Below, in pieces: positions 45,707-60,491 of a stretch of 64,000 nucleotides of DNA (positions within the stretch are counted from its first letter, which is position 1; every line of letters starts with the position of its first letter). The stretch is from contig CM060910.1 of the NCBI GenBank assembly GCA_030737875.1, positions 68,332,501 to 68,396,500 on the forward strand, in the 5' to 3' direction. The position numbers and the translations under genes were made by a program. The notes below the pieces were generated by a model, which saw only the letters and a list, made by a program, of their open reading frames with translations, did no database searches and was not told the origin of the DNA. The DNA comes from Allium sativum (taxonomy: Eukaryota; Streptophyta; Magnoliopsida; Asparagales; Amaryllidaceae).

Positions 45707-47694
45707 TGTAAAGTTAATAATCTGAGATGTTTCATACAGTTGTGTTTGTATTTCATATTATACCAGTGTGTAACCCGTGCATTGCACACGATAATACTAT
45801 CAAAAATAGTATTTATTTTTTTAATGTTAAAATGAGGATTTTGTTATGCAATATATGATAAATTTTAATGCGAAATATACAAGCTATTAAATAAAATTAT
45901 TATTATTATATATGTTTAATAGTTTACATAAAAAACTTGCATGTGTGTATTTGAGAATTTTTTAATCATTTTTATTGATATAGATATACATGTTGAAATT
46001 GATATGTGTTAATAATTTATTCAATGAATCAACAAATATTGTTTGACAGAATTTGTTTTAATAGGTTAAATGTAAAATTACGAAGTTAGTTTAACTGTAT
46101 AACGTAGTAAAAGAATTAAAAAGAAATTTGCAAAAAAATATATTATAAATTTGTTGTGGAGTTACTGATGTCCAAAAAGAATATTATAATATATAGTAAA
46201 TTCTTGATATAAACGAATCATAATTAATTTACAAATTAAAATTTTCATTATCGTTGATATACATAGTTCATGTTATGTGATTTAAACATATTTATAGTTG
46301 CATGAAAAAAAATACTTTTTTAAATATAAATATACATACTAAAATTGGCGTATATTTTTAAGAGCTATTAGAAAAATGGATTAAATGATCTATAAGATAT
46401 TTAAATAATTAGAATTTAATATTTCATTAGCAGTTTAAACATATGGATTGAATATAAAATATCATAAAAGAATTGATAAGGTTCAGCAAATAACTGTAAA
46501 AATGTTAAAATGTACGTACTTGGAGCGGGAATTATTTTCTTTAATTTATGACAAATTTATTGTGATAAGTGTATAATATTTTTTTTACTATTGTTTACAT
46601 ATATTATTTAAATTGCGTAGGTTATTCAATTTTTTATTTAGAACAAAACCTAATTTTTTCATTTATGTTGATATGAATATGGTGTACATTTTAAGACATC
46701 ATACTCAATGTTAATTAGATGAATTAAAAATAATTTATTGATTGAATTCATTTGTTAAATTCAAAATCACATAATTAGTTAAAGCATATCAATTTAAATG
46801 TACAAATTTAAATGATATTGTATAGTGTTTTGTAGATAACTAATTTAATTTTAAAATGTAGGTGTTTAACATTAATATTACATTGCAATACGCGGTAAAT
46901 ATATTAACGTAAATGAGTTCAACTTTGAACTTGCGATAGTTAATTATGTTTATAATTTATGTTATATGATTGACGTGTTTATATATTTGAGTTGTTTTTC
47001 ATTTTTGTTAATATGAATATGGTTAATCTTGATGTGATTTATAAGACGAATCAATGAATAATGGTTTGCTAAAGTTATTTAAGTATTTTTGATATTATGT
47101 AATTAACTGTAAAATATGGTACTAAGTGTAAACTATTATAAAATAATTGAGAGAGACTTAAATGATAACATAAAGTTTTAAATGTAGGTATTCGAAGCTA
47201 AAAAGCATAATTTTGTCAATTTTGCATTTAAAAGAAATATCAGTTAATTAAATTTGTTTAAATTGCTTAAATATAAGATTATGTAACTAATTTAAATACA
47301 TGAACTTAAATGTAAAATGTTGGAAGCTAACTATGAATAAATAATTATGTAAACTTTTTAATGTCCATATTAAAATGTAAAATGATAGAAAAAGTAAAAT
47401 AATGTGAGAGAAATAGTAAATAAGTGTAAAGTGATAAGCTAATTAAAAACTAAAATATCTGGATAGAATCAGGAAGAATAGAGAAAACTGCTAGAATTAA
47501 GGAGAGAGCTTTAAAAGTTTCCGCTTTACTATTATTTAACAGATTCGGTTTCTATTGTATTTGTATTTTGTATTTTGTTGTTTGAATGGGCTGGACGGTA
47601 AAAGCCCACTTGTTTGTATAAATACTAAATACTTTGTATCGGTTTGGTAGCTTAAATAGAAAAACATTTTACTTTGACTAAAGCTCTCTCCTCA
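45707..47694 (+). repeat. Copia-4B 5' LTR, split by a Helitron
   Basis: The LTR halves 45707-45762 and 47544-47694 surround the Helitron. They match copy A at the same breakpoints. Confidence 0.92.
45763..47543 (-). mobile_element. Non-autonomous Helitron, copy B
   Basis: This 1781-bp duplicate of 8792-10542 sits at the identical A/T target. Its minus-strand 3' end is CTGG instead of CTAG, still within CTRR. It has about 50 extra or rearranged bases near 47455-47510. It is non-coding. Confidence 0.88.
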
Positions 47695-49215
47695 TGGTAT
47701 TGGAGCCACGGTGATATCAGATCTAGATCTAAATTTTTTCTTTTCTTCTCGATTTCTTCCTCTTTCTTAATTTCCTCTTCTAAAATGGTGAATACCGGTT
47801 CTGAATCTATTCAATCTGATGCACCTATTCAAATTAATCAACCGATCAATTTCAACGATCCCTATTATCTCTCAAATTCAGATCATCCAGGGATGCAGCT
47901 TGGAAATCATGTAATATCAGGTTCGAATTATTTGAATTGGTGTAGAACGGTCAGGATAACCTTGATTGCTCGAAATAAGTTGCAATTTGTTGATGGTACT
48001 CTCCCTATGCCATCAATTGATTCAACTAATTATCAGAAATGGGTGAGAAACGACTATGTGGTTAAGTCATGGATCTTGAATTCTATGGATAAAGTTTTGT
48101 CAGAGAGCTTTATGTTTGTTGATTCTTCTTATCAACTTTGGAAGAAATTAGGTGAAAGATTTGGTCAGACTACAGCCCCGAGACTGTTTGAATTGCACCA
48201 AAATCTGACTTCGACTTATCGGAATGAACTCAGTATTGCTTAGTATTATGGAAAATTAAAGACGATTTGGGATCAACTTCAGATTGTTGAAGGATTTCCC
48301 GAATGCAAATGTGGTGTTCTGAAGAATTGTTCTTGTGGTATTCTTAAAAAGGTAGTTGAAAATGATCAACGAAATAAACTTACGCAGTTTTTATCTGGAC
48401 TCACAATAGAGTATGTTTAGGTTACAACAAATATTTTAAGTACAGATCCTCTTCCCAAGGTTCACAAGGCTTATTATATTTTAAAACAAATTGAGCACCA
48501 GAATAAGATAGCAGAGAAGAATTCTAGTCATGTTAAGACAAATGCTTTTAATGCTGTCAAGAATTTTCCCAAACCAAATCTGCAATATGCAAGAAGAGAT
48601 GCTAAAAGATAGAAAAGTGAGTTAAACTGTGAACATTACAAGAAAAAGGTGCATTCAATTGATCTGTGCTTTAAATTGATTGGGTATCCAGAATGGTGGA
48701 ATAAAGAAATTGTAGCAAAACCAAATCAAGCTTCTAAAAAGGTTAATAGTGCTCAAGTTCAGTCTGATAAAGGAATTCTTGGAAACAAACCAGAATATGC
48801 TGATGTTTCAAGTGTTGCTTTGAACCTTGAGACAGCTGAAGATGAACAGTTTGATCCAGTTTTGGTTTCAGCTGTATATAATCAAGTCATGAAGATGGTT
48901 CAACCTTCTTCTGCTTCTTGCTTCGAGACTTGTTTCTTTAATCAATCATGCAGGTAAAATTTCTTCAATTACCGAAGATAATTTTACTAAGTGCACTTAT
49001 CAGAAATCTTGGATAGTCGATACTGGAGCTACTGACCATGTGACATCTGATATAACTCTTTGCTTCACTAAAAAAGCTAAAAAAATCCTATAAAGGTTAC
49101 TCTGCCTGATGGATCTATTATTCTTGTTAATCATGTTGTAACTGTACGTTTAAATAAAAATTTACAGTTACAAAATGTATTATACATTCCTAGCTTCTAA
49201 AATAATCTTCTTTCT

Positions 49216-49794
49216 GTAGGAAAGCTTCTTGATCAAAATAGATCACAGCCAAATTCACATTCTTCTAGCTATTTTCAGCACCTTGAATCGAATGTAATTC
49301 AAGCAATTGGATCAAGGGTATCTGGTTTATACAGATTATCTTTTTCATCTTTCTTATGTTCTGTTTCTTCAAATTTTCATTATGTATTCAAGAATAATTG
49401 TTCTCTTGCTTTTATAAACAATACAATTACATCATGTAACAAACCTAGTGTTGATATTCTTCAAGCTAGGTTAGGTCATCCTTCTTTTAATAAAATGAAA
49501 TGTATTCAAAATCTTTATCAGGCAGAATACTTAAGGATTTTACTAGTGAAGCATTCTGCAGGAAATCTTCTTGATCAAAATAGTATCACAGCCAAATTCA
49601 CAAATTCTTATTGTTATTTTCAGGACCTTGAATCGAATGTAATTCAAGCAATTGGATCAAGGATTTCTAGTTTATACAGATTGTCTTTTTCATCTTTCTT
49701 ATGTTTTGTTTCTTCAAATTTTCATTATGTATTAAAGAATAATTGTTCTCTTGCTTTTATAAACAATACTATTACATCATGTAACAAACCTAGA
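49216..49794 (+). repeat. 342-bp tandem duplication inside Copia-4B
   Basis: The segment from GTAGGAAAGCTTCTTGATC at 49216 restarts at about 49558 (TGCAGGAAATCTTCTTGATC). Unit 1 runs 49216-49557. Unit 2 runs from 49558, is split by the giant-LTR element at 49795, and resumes at 60492-60600. Copy A has a single unit. Unit 2 is in places closer to copy A than unit 1 is. Confidence 0.85.
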
Positions 49795-52036
49795 TGTGAC
49801 GACCCCAAAACCCCGTACGACAGTGTCAAGGGTAATCTTTGGAATATAATACATAAACAGATAATAGCAGAACAGAAATAAATAAATACACCAAATAATG
49901 TACAATAGAATACACTGGATAAACGTAATCATCATATTTACACAGTATACAGGATCATACTTTGTACAAATACAGTTCAGCTAAACATGAATGTCTACAG
50001 CGGAAAACAAACATAATATGTACAATAGGAGCTGAACAACATAAAAAGAGATAAATGATAGAATCCATCTTCAGCTCCAGCTATCCAGAAAGAGCTTGCT
50101 AAAACCTGAAGACATGGCTTCCCATGTAGAAACAAGGGCACCCGAGTTTGCAAGTGAAACAAACTACGAGTCAGTCATGGGACTGGTATGAGAAATCTAC
50201 TTAACACATCATATAATTTGGCTAATCACAGGACCACGCCACTTTCGTGGAACGGGTTTACTCCATTGGATTGCCAGTGCATAAAACAAGTAAATCTTTT
50301 AAACATCACAATGCTTTTTATAAAAATGAAGCCGATATAAGACTCAAGTCCCATCACATAATGCAACGCAAACCGGAGGATAGAGTTTTACCTTATATCG
50401 ACCAAGATATGCTTAATACGTGTAAAGTAAAACCACTTAAAATGTAAGTTTTGTCGTTTAATTCTTAATTAGACTCCAACTGTAAATTAGTAAGAGAACG
50501 ATTCCCTAAGTATTAACCCCGCAGGCCGAAACCAACATCAGACCAATACCCAGGAAACCACCCATCTTAGCTCATTTCCAGTTAGTTTCTAATTTTATAA
50601 ACAATCATAAATATCAATCACAGATGACATGAGCGTCCCATGCCACTATGTCGCCAAATATAGGTTTACAATCAAAACCGCACGATCACGTATTTAGAAA
50701 TTGGATTTCCGTCATGAACCAAGGCAAAAGATAGTCCTTACCGAATTCGAGACTCTATAGCCGGAGCCTCCGGAACAGCCGCAACTGTACCTTGGAGCGA
50801 CAGGGACGGTTCACTCGATGTGGATTATAGTGCCTGAACAATGCGTTTCCCCGTCCTTTGGGGCGTAAATGAGCCAACGAATGACTCCATCGGTCCCGGA
50901 TCGACCGATATAACTGAGGCGCCTCGCAACAGCCACACAGGTGAGAATAATATAAATGTCAGCCAGTTTAAGCATTGACACCACCTCTAGCTAGAAAGAA
51001 ACACATGTCCTCCCTGAGGTCCTCTCCCGTTTCTGGCTCATACCGGGGTATGAGGCTCGCGAATTCACGTTATACACCAAGCTATGCTACACAGGCCGTG
51101 CTTTGATCATCAACCACAAGACTTTGCTTTTCAACAGAAGCCTTAATCACTGCATCTTAGTATGCCACACAGGCAATTCACACCATGCAACTGATGGCTA
51201 TCAATCACACAGAATGAATTCCAATGTCAGACACGCAGTCCATTTACAAGTCCGTTATGGTCTGAACGAAACCGGAGGCACTATATACCTCGCATACCCA
51301 TCGATCTCCACGTATGTCTGGACGATCACCACTCATTATCCATATTTCGGGATGCCTCCTAATCAGGACATCAGTTATCATCCAACCGAGGTGAAGATCT
51401 CCGGTCTTCAACCACCATCTTCATCATCGACTTCTTATTGTCGATTCAGTTATTCAGAATGGGATCAACCCGGTCTTTCTGAGCAACTCGCGTATATAAT
51501 AAACAAGTGCTACACAAACACAACATACGCCTTATTCCAATTCATCAGTCACTAACCGTAAATTAGTAGGAGAACGATTTCCTAAATATTAAACCCGAAG
51601 GCCGAAACCAACATCAGATCAAAACCCAGGAAACCATTCGACTTAGCTAACCTTCAGTTAGTTTATAAATTTTACATTCAACCATTAAATATCCAATAAA
51701 CCGGGTAAATTCGGTTTTTATCCATTTCATATCATTTATAATATTTTATAATGATTTATCACTATTTTTATTCATTTAAAAATAGCCAATTTATTCAAAC
51801 GACGCATCAGGCCATAACGCGGCCGTGGCGCTGTTTTTCTTCAGATTTGGTTTACACATATCTGAAAATCTAACTGTTGGATCTCCACAAAATTTATATC
51901 ATTAGAAAGATCTTTTCAAAACGAATCCAACCGTTCCAGTTTTGGGAAAATCCGACAGTCGGATCTCCCGGTACACTCGTTTGAAGTTTCGATTTCAAAA
52001 TACGAACTGCGGCGTCGTTATTCGATTTAATTTAAT

Positions 52037-52068
<32 letters not shown>

Positions 52069-52280
52069 ATCGATTCTGGCGCTGTTTTTCTTCAGATTTG
52101 AATTAAACATTCCAGACAATCCAACCGTTGGATCTTCACAAAGTGGGTGTCGTTGGAAAGATATTTCCAAAGCGAACTCAATGGTTTCGGTTTCGGGAAA
52201 ATCCGATGGTTGGATCTCCCGCACTAATCGTTTGAAATCACGGTTTCAAAACATGAAATGCAGCTTCGTTATTCGATATA

Positions 52281-52311
<31 letters not shown>

Positions 52312-54760
52312 AATATAATCTATTCTTCGATTTTAAAACCATATTCTTTTCATACCTTTGATAAAAATGATATTTTTATCCAACAAACATTTATTTCGAC
52401 ACTTCACTATTTTTAACAATTCATGTTTATAATAAAAATGTGATTTTTATTGTAAAACAATTTATTTCAAAACACGACTATTTTATATAGTTCATATAGA
52501 TGATAAAAATATGATTTTTATTATAAAACAATTTATTTCAAAACACGACTATTTTATATAGTTCATATAGATGATAAAACTATGATTTTTATTATAAAAC
52601 AATTTATTTCGAAACACGACTATTTTATATAGTTCATATAGATGATAAAAATATGAATTTTATTATACAACAATTTATTTCAAAACATGAATGTCTTCAA
52701 CACATGAATTTCTATTCAACACACGAATATAGTTTCAACACATGAAAATAATTCTAACACATGAATATTATTCAAAATTTCGGCAGCATAACGGCAGGGT
52801 AGTTAAAACCGGGGTCGTCCCTAGTACGGCTTCTCGCTTTACCTTAAAGCCTCGCAGCTTTTGACAAAGGGGATTTCATGCATCTAGTTCGCACGCAGGC
52901 GGCATGTTATTTTTTTTTCCACAAACTAATCCTATGTGGTTTCAACCAAATAATTCTCAACCACAAACGGGTATTTTTCAACCACAATCAATCAATTTCA
53001 ACCACAAACAATTCTAATCAACCATTCGCTATCAACCAATTTTCACACCAATCACAACAAATAAATATCGTCCATGATTTGTGGACGAGGGGCATATATA
53101 TATATATAAGTATATTTCACTTCACTTCAACACATATATAACTTTTACAATGCATATATAACTTACACATCGAACGTACAACTTATACAACGCTTATACA
53201 TGAGGTGTACAACGCTTATATAACTCATACATCGACTATATAATTTATATATCCTCGCTTTCCATATCGTTTATAATTTAGAAATCTCACATTGGGTTCC
53301 ACTCCACCAAAAATAGCAGAAGGCTCAGAAAAATATCCGGTCTCTTCTAATATGTAGAATACGTCCACACGAGTCCACTGTCTCTTGTTTCACTGAATTT
53401 CATCAAGAAACGAAAAAGATATGATTTTTACAGTGAAATCAAAAACTGTAGCGCTTTAAAGTGCTATTAAATAGTTTAATATAAAATCAGCCGTTACCTC
53501 TCTGATTTGTTCAAAACTAGGTTTCAGCTTTTCTCAAAATCCGTGTAGTGGTTGCTCGATCGGATTTCACCACCGGGTAGGGTTTGGAGAGGCGCACATG
53601 CGCCAGAGAGGGGGTCCAGTTCGGTGGCTCCAGGCGGGCTCGGCGGTGATCCAAAGAGCGGATGTTCCCGGGGGTGATTCGAACGAAATACCTCACGAAA
53701 GAGGGAGTGCTTGGTATGGATTTGAAGCTCGTCTCGAGCTCTTCAAAATCCTCAACTGGGTCGAGGTCTGAATCGAAGTGGTTTGGCCAGAAAATGGACG
53801 GGAAGGTCGGAAGGGGTTTCCGTCGTTCGTACTGAGAGGGAGAGAGAAAGCGGGGAGAGAGAAAATGTTACTGGCCAATGAGAATTTTTTTATATTTATA
53901 TATTTTAAAAATTCGAAAATACCCCTTATCTCATACGAACTCCAATCCAAACTCAACGACTGTCGTCCCCAGCTAAATAACCCCATTCTGAACACAATGG
54001 GATATGTTTCGTAGGCCCATTCGAATGTTTCAGTCAGTTTTCCTTCAAATTGAAATATAAAACATTCAATAATTATTTTGAACGTACATTTCAATTTGCC
54101 GGGGCCACATACTGATTCTAAAAATTCCAGAAAAATAATTCTAGCTATGTTTTGACGATACGGTCCCAACAAAACTAGTTTCGTCAAATTGTGAGGTCGT
54201 TTGTAAAATGGCCCTTTTCTGGTCGATCCAATTTAATAGAAATCGACCAAACACATTTTCCTTTGCCACGCACACATACTAGCTTCAAAAATTATGAAAT
54301 TTGAAACCTAGCAATAATTTGATATCCCGGATCCAACAAAAGTGGATTCGTCGAATTCTGAGGTCATTTGCAAAATGGCCATTTTCACGGGCTATATAAA
54401 TTCTTTAGCGACCTTTCTGAAAATTCATTTGGCCATAACTTTTGCTTCCCGCTACGAAACTTCGATTTTTCAGATTCGTTAGAAAGATATCTACTAAAAG
54501 ATTTAAATATTTTTGGTTTCACTAAAATCCGTTTTGTTTTGCACCCGGTACAGTCAGTCAAAATTTGAATTCAAATTTTGAAACTACCGCGTCATTTCAG
54601 GCCTTGTTTATAATTAGAAATAATTATATTCATTTTCAAACGTCGATTCAAACTTACTTTTCATCGCTATTATTTAAAATATTTATTTTAAATATTTAAA
54701 ATCCACTAAAATAGCCAATTTAAAAATTTTAAATTGGTTCAGATTTTACGGGTTGTTACA
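49795..54760 (-). repeat. Giant 3' LTR
   Basis: This is the complete 4966-bp LTR. It contains AT-rich tandem arrays (52440-52690), (TA)n runs near 52040 and 52287, and many CAACACATGAA motifs. It is related to the solo LTR at 15964-21726. A 150-codon frame at 51103-51555 runs antisense to the element and is frameshifted in the other LTR. Confidence 0.88.
52440..52690. repeat. ~72-bp tandem array in the giant LTR
   Basis: There are about four units, each containing AACAATTTATTTC, ACACGACTATTTTATATAG and GATGATAAAAATATGA-like segments. The other LTR has the same array at 58625-58880. Confidence 0.85.
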
Positions 54761-56011
54761 ATCTCCCCACTTAAAACTTTTCGTCCCCGAAAAGGAACAA
54801 AGTCGAATGTGGATTCATTAACCAACTCTACTTTCAATCTGGCTTCCATTCTTCAATTTTTCAGTTTCTAAGAATTTTCAAATTCTTCAAAAATTTGGCT
54901 AACACCCTAAATTTTTGAAAATTTTCGCCATAACCTCCTTTGTACGGGGAGGGGTTTGGAAATTTATTGGGCCGTATTAGGTACCCAATAAATTCTAATA
55001 GGCATGCACATATTTATAGTGATATATTACGGTGTCCACAGGGGAGTGTGTATAGATCATAACTCCAGAGAATAAATTCTCGTCACCTTATAAATGGTTT
55101 TTGTGCCTTAATGACCAGAGAGACGTGTTTATTGTCATCTCTAGACCCGTGTGGGGTTTTTATTAATCTGGCAATTTACCGTTACATTTTATATGGTTCA
55201 TATTAGTCATCAGTTCAACATGTAATATATAGTCATCGCCATACAAGCCTCTCGCTCGTATGGTAAATCTTCAACCTCTTCACACAAGCCCCAAATACTT
55301 ATGTGGTATATGATGAAGTATGTCTATCTTCAAGAAGTATGCCATGTAGCGTAGTTCAAAATTAATTGTTACTATTCTACGACGACATTTATTATTACAC
55401 ACAGAACAACCAGCACTTTGCATCCAATGGCATTCACAGGAGTTGATATAATAATAAAATTGCGCATCCAACTCATTAAGCTTTACCTATTTGTCGGGCA
55501 CGAAATAAATTCTTTACTCAACAGCTAATCCAATTACCTGTTCAAACATATATATTGCACATGTATATATTTCTATCATTTTTTTTAAATCAGTTCCATA
55601 CGTGATTTTACCGAATAAATTCTACCATTCATTCTCTTATTGATTAAATTAACTATCGTTCTAATAATTTAATTAATCAAATCCACAATCACATCACACA
55701 AACAACAATCAATTTGTTTTTAACTTTTCAAAAATATATCTTTTATATATTCAAAAATTATATTTCTCAAACCAGACTATATATATAATCAAAAGTACGT
55801 TATTTATAAACATATAACTTCAACTCGTTCTGGGGCACTTCTGACCACATCTCTAACGAGTTATTCCGATTCTGCTATACTCATACTAGGATATTGCTGA
55901 TCCTATCTATAATGAGTTATTCATCCTAGAACACTACTGGTTCTATCTCTGACGAGTTTGTTAATATGTTATATTCCAGAACTAAGCTTAACCAAAGCTC
56001 TGATACCACGA
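54761..56011 (-). other. Internal region of the giant-LTR element
   Basis: This 1251-bp AT-rich region between the two giant LTRs is bounded by the polypurine tract on the left and the primer-binding site on the right. No reading frame resembles gag, protease, integrase or reverse transcriptase on either strand; a 63-codon minus-strand frame (55280-55471) is unrecognised. It holds only the cis-acting ends needed for replication in trans. Confidence 0.8.
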
Positions 56012-59000
56012 TGTGACGACCCCAAAACCCCGTACGACGGTGTCAAGGGTAATCTTTGGAATATAACACACAAACAGATAATAGCAGAACAGAAATAAAT
56101 AAATAACCAAATAATGTACAATAGAATACACTGGATAAACGTAATCATCAGAGTTACACAGTATACAAGATCATACTTATTACAAATACAGTTCAGCTAT
56201 ACATGAATGTCTACAGCGGAAAACAAACATAATATGTACAATAGGAGCTGAACATCATTAAAAGAGATAAATGATAGAATCCATCTTCAGCTCCAGCTAT
56301 CCAGAAAGAGCCTGTTAAAACCTGAAGACAAGGCTGCCCATGTAGAAATAAGGGCACCCGAGTTTGCAAGTGATACAAACTACGAGTCAGTCATGGGACT
56401 GGTATGAGAAATCTACTTAACACATCATATAATTTGGCTAATCACAGGACCACGCCACTTTTGCAGAACGGGTTTACTCCATTGGATTGCCAGTGCTTAA
56501 AACAAGTAAATCTTTTAAACATCGCAATGCTTTTTATAAAAATGAAGCCGATATAAGACTCAAGTCCCATCACACAATGCAACGCAAACCGAAGGATAGA
56601 TTTTTACCTTATATTGACCAAGATATGCTTAATACGTGTAAAGTAAAACCACTTAAAATGTAAGTTTTGTCATTTAATTCTTAATTAGACTCCAACTGTA
56701 AATTAGTAAGAGAACGATTCCCTAAGTATTAACCCCGAAGGCCGAAACCAACATCAGACCAATACCCAGGAAACCACCCATCTTAGCTCGTTTCCAGTTA
56801 GTTCCTAATTTTATAAACATTCATAAATATCAATCATAGATGACATGAGCGTCCCATGCCACTATGTCGCCAAATATAAGTTTACACTCAAAACCGCACG
56901 ATCATGTATTTGGAAATTGGATTTTCATCATGAACCAAGGCAAAAGATAGTCCTTACCGAATTCGAGACTCTGTAGCCGGAGCCTTCGGAACAGCCGCAA
57001 CTGCACCTTGGAGCGACAGGGCTGGTCCACTCAATGTGGATTATAGAGCCTGAACAATGCGTTTCCCCGCCCTTTGGGGCGTAAATGAGCCAACGAATGA
57101 CTCCATCGGTCCCGGATCGACCGATATAACCGAGGTGCCTCGCAACAGCAACAACCACACAGGTGAAAATAATATAAATGTCAGCCAGTTTAAGCACTGA
57201 CACCACCTATAGCTAGAAAGAAACGCATGTCCTCCCTGAGGTCCTCTCCCATTTCTGGCTCATACCGGGGTGTGAGGCTCACGAATTCACGTTATACACA
57301 AAGCTATGCCACACAGGCCGTGCTTTGATCATCAACCACAAGACTTTGCTTTTCAACAGAAGCCTTGATCACGGCATCTTAGCATGCCACACAGGCAATT
57401 CACACCATGCAACTGATGGCTATCAATCACACAGAATGAAATCCAATGTCAGACACGCAGTCCATTTACAAGTCCGTTCTGGGTCTGAACGAAACTGGAG
57501 GCACTTTATACCTCGCATACCCATCGATCTCCACGTACGTCTGGACGATCACCACTCATTATCCATATTTCGGGATGCCTCCCAATCAGGACATCAGTTA
57601 TCTTCCAACCGAGGTGAAGATCTCCAGTCTTCAACCACCGTCTTCATCATCGACTTCTTATCGTCGATTCAGTTATTCAGAATGGGATAAACCCGGTCTT
57701 TCTGAGCAACTCGCGTATATAATAAACAAGTGCTACACAAACACAACATATGCCTTATTCCAATTCATCATTCACTAACTGTAAATTAGTAAGAGAACGA
57801 TTTCCCAAATATTAACCCCGAAGGCCGAAACCAACATCAGATCAAAACCCAGGAAACCATTCGACTTAGCTAACCTTCAGTTAGTTTATAAATTTCACAT
57901 TCAACCATTAAATATCCAATAAACCAGGTAAATTCGGTTTATTTCCATTCCATATCGTTTATAATATTTTATAACGATTTATCGCTATTTTTATTCATTT
58001 AAAAATAGCCAATTCATTCAAACGACGCTTCAAGTCATAACGCGGCCGTGGCGCTGTTTTTCTTCAGATTTGATTTACACATATCTGAAAATCTAACCGT
58101 TGGATCTCCACAAAATTTATATCATTAGAAAGATCTTTTCAAACGAATCAACGGTTCCAGTTTTGGGATAATCCGATGGTCGAATCTCCCGGTACACTCG
58201 TTTGAAGTTTCGATTTCAAAATACGAACTGCAGCGTCATTATTCGATTTAATTTAATTATATATATATATATATTTAATCGATTCTGGCGCTGTTTTTCT
58301 TCAGATTTGAATTAAACATTCCAGAAAATCCAACCGTTGGATCTTCACAAAGTGGGTGTCGTTGGAAAGATATTTCCAAAGCGAACCCAACGGTTTTGGT
58401 TTCGGGAAAATCCGATGTTCGGATCTCCCGCACAAATCTTTTGAAATCACGGTTTCCAAACACGAACTGCAGCTTCGTTATTCGATATATTTTAATTGTA
58501 TATATATATAAATATAATCTATTCTTCGATTTCAAAACCATATTCTTTCCATACCTTTGAAAAAAATGATATTTTTATCCAACAGACATTTATTTCGACA
58601 CTTCACTATTTTTAACAATTCAAGTTTATAATAAAAATGTGTTTTTTTTTTGTAAAACAATTTATTTCAAAACACGACTATTTTATATAGTTCATATAGA
58701 TGATAAAAATATGATTTTTATTATAAAACAATTTATTTCAAAACACGACTATTATGTATAGTTCATATGGATGATAAAAATATGATTTTTATTATAAAAC
58801 AATTGATTTCAAAACATGACTATTTTATATAGTTCATATAGATGATAAAAATATGATTTTTATTATACAACAATTTATTTCAAAACATGAATGTCGTTCA
58901 ACACATGAATTTCTATTCAACACATGAATTTCTATTCAACACATGAATTTCTAATCAACACATGAATTTCTATTCAACACGTTAATATAGTTTCAACACA

Positions 59001-60491
59001 TGAAAATGATTCTAACAATGAATATTATTCAAAATTTCGGCAGCATAACGGCAGGGTAGTTAAAACCGGGGACGTCCCTAGTACGGCTCCTCGCTCTACC
59101 TTAAAGCCTCGCAACTTTTGACAATGGGGATTTCATGCATCTAGTTCGCACGCAGGCAGCATGTTATTTTTTTTCTTTTCCACAAACTAATCCTATGTGG
59201 TTTCAACCAAATAATTCTCAACCATAAACAGGTATTTTTCAACCACAATCAATCAATTTCAACCACAAACAATTCTAATCAACCATTCGTTATCAACCAA
59301 TTTTCACACCAATCACAACCAATAAATATCATCCATGGTTTGTGGATGAGGGGCGTATATATATATAAGTATATTTCACTTCACTTCAACACATATATAA
59401 TTTTTACAACGCATATATAACTTACATATCGAACGTACAACTTATACAACGCTTATACATGAGGTGTACAACGCTTATATAACTCATACATCGACTATAT
59501 AATTTATACATCGTCGCTTTCCATATCGTTTATAATTTAGAAATCTCATATTGGGTTCCACTCCACCAAAAATAGCAGAAGGCTCAGAAAAATATCCGGT
59601 CTCTTCTAGAATGTAGAATACGTCCACACGAGTCCACTATCTCTTGTTTCTCTGAATTTCGTCAAGAAATGAAAAAGATATGATTTTTACAGTGAAATCA
59701 AAAACTGTAGCGCTTTAAAGTGCTATTAAATAGTTTAATATAAAATCAGTCGTTACCTCTTTGATTTGTTCAAAACTAGGTTTCAGCTTTTCTCAAAATT
59801 CGTGTAGCGGTTGCTCGATCGGATTTCACCACGGGGTAGGGTCTCGAGAGGCGCACGTACGCCTGGGAGGGGGTTCAGTTCGGTGGCTCCAGGCAGGCTC
59901 GGCGGCGATCCAAAGAGCGGATGTTCCCGGGGGTGATTCGAACGAAATACCTCACGAAAGAGGGAGTGCTTGGTATGGCTTTGCAGCTCGTCTCGAGCTC
60001 TTCAAAATTCTCAACTGGGTCGAGGTCTGAATCGAAGTGGTTTGGCCAGAAAATGGACGGGAAGGATGGAAGGGGTCTCCGTCGTTCGCGATGAGAGGGA
60101 GAGAGAGAAAGTGGGGAGAGAGAAAATGTTGCTGGCCAATGAGAATTTTTTTATATTTATATATTTTAAAAATTCGAAAATACCCCTTATTTCATACGAA
60201 CTCCAATCCAAACTCAACGACTGTCGTCCCTAGCTAAATACCCCTATTCTGAATACAATGGGATATGTTTCGTAGACCCATTCGAATGTTTCAGTCAGTT
60301 TTCCTTCAAATTAAAATATAAAACATTCAATAATTATTTTGAACGTACATTTCAATTTGCCGGGGCCACATACTGATTCTAAAAATTCCAGAAAAATAAA
60401 TCTAGCTATGTTTTGACGATACAGTTCCAACAAAACTAGTTTCGTCGAATTCTGAGGTCGTTTGAAAAGTAGCCCTTTTCTGGTCGATCCA
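56012..60491 (-). repeat. Giant 5' LTR, outer end missing
   Basis: This 4480-bp copy stops after GGTCGATCCA at 60491, which corresponds to 54230 in the other LTR. The remaining ~530 bp, including the terminal TG, is absent. It carries the 72-bp array at 58625-58880 and an expanded CAACACATGAATTTCTATT array at 58906-58985. Confidence 0.87.
58906..58985. repeat. 19-bp array in the truncated giant LTR
   Basis: About four units of CAACACATGAATTTCTATT are present here, against one or two in the other LTR. This shows expansion after the element inserted. Confidence 0.8.

Larger units (their letters stand above)
49795..60491 (-). mobile_element. Non-autonomous giant-LTR retrotransposon (LARD-like)
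   Basis: This is a minus-strand element with a 4966-bp 3' LTR (49795-54760), a 1251-bp internal region (54761-56011) and a 5' LTR (56012-60491) that lacks its outer ~530 bp. On the minus strand the primer site TGGTATCAGAGC (55997-56008) follows the 5' LTR, and the purine tract AAGTGGGGAGAT (54761 region) precedes the 3' LTR, which begins TGTAACAACCCG. No gag or pol is present, so it needs proteins from another element. The termini suggest a Ty3/gypsy relative; that is an inference. The LTRs differ by about 4-5% in the part I compared. No clean target duplication remains, only a shared TAG. Confidence 0.88.

Noticed and set aside
51103..51555. 150-codon plus-strand frame inside the giant LTR
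   Set aside because: It is antisense to the element, frameshifted in the second LTR (57325-57778), lacks any recognisable domain, and its counterpart in the solo LTR is not open over the same span.
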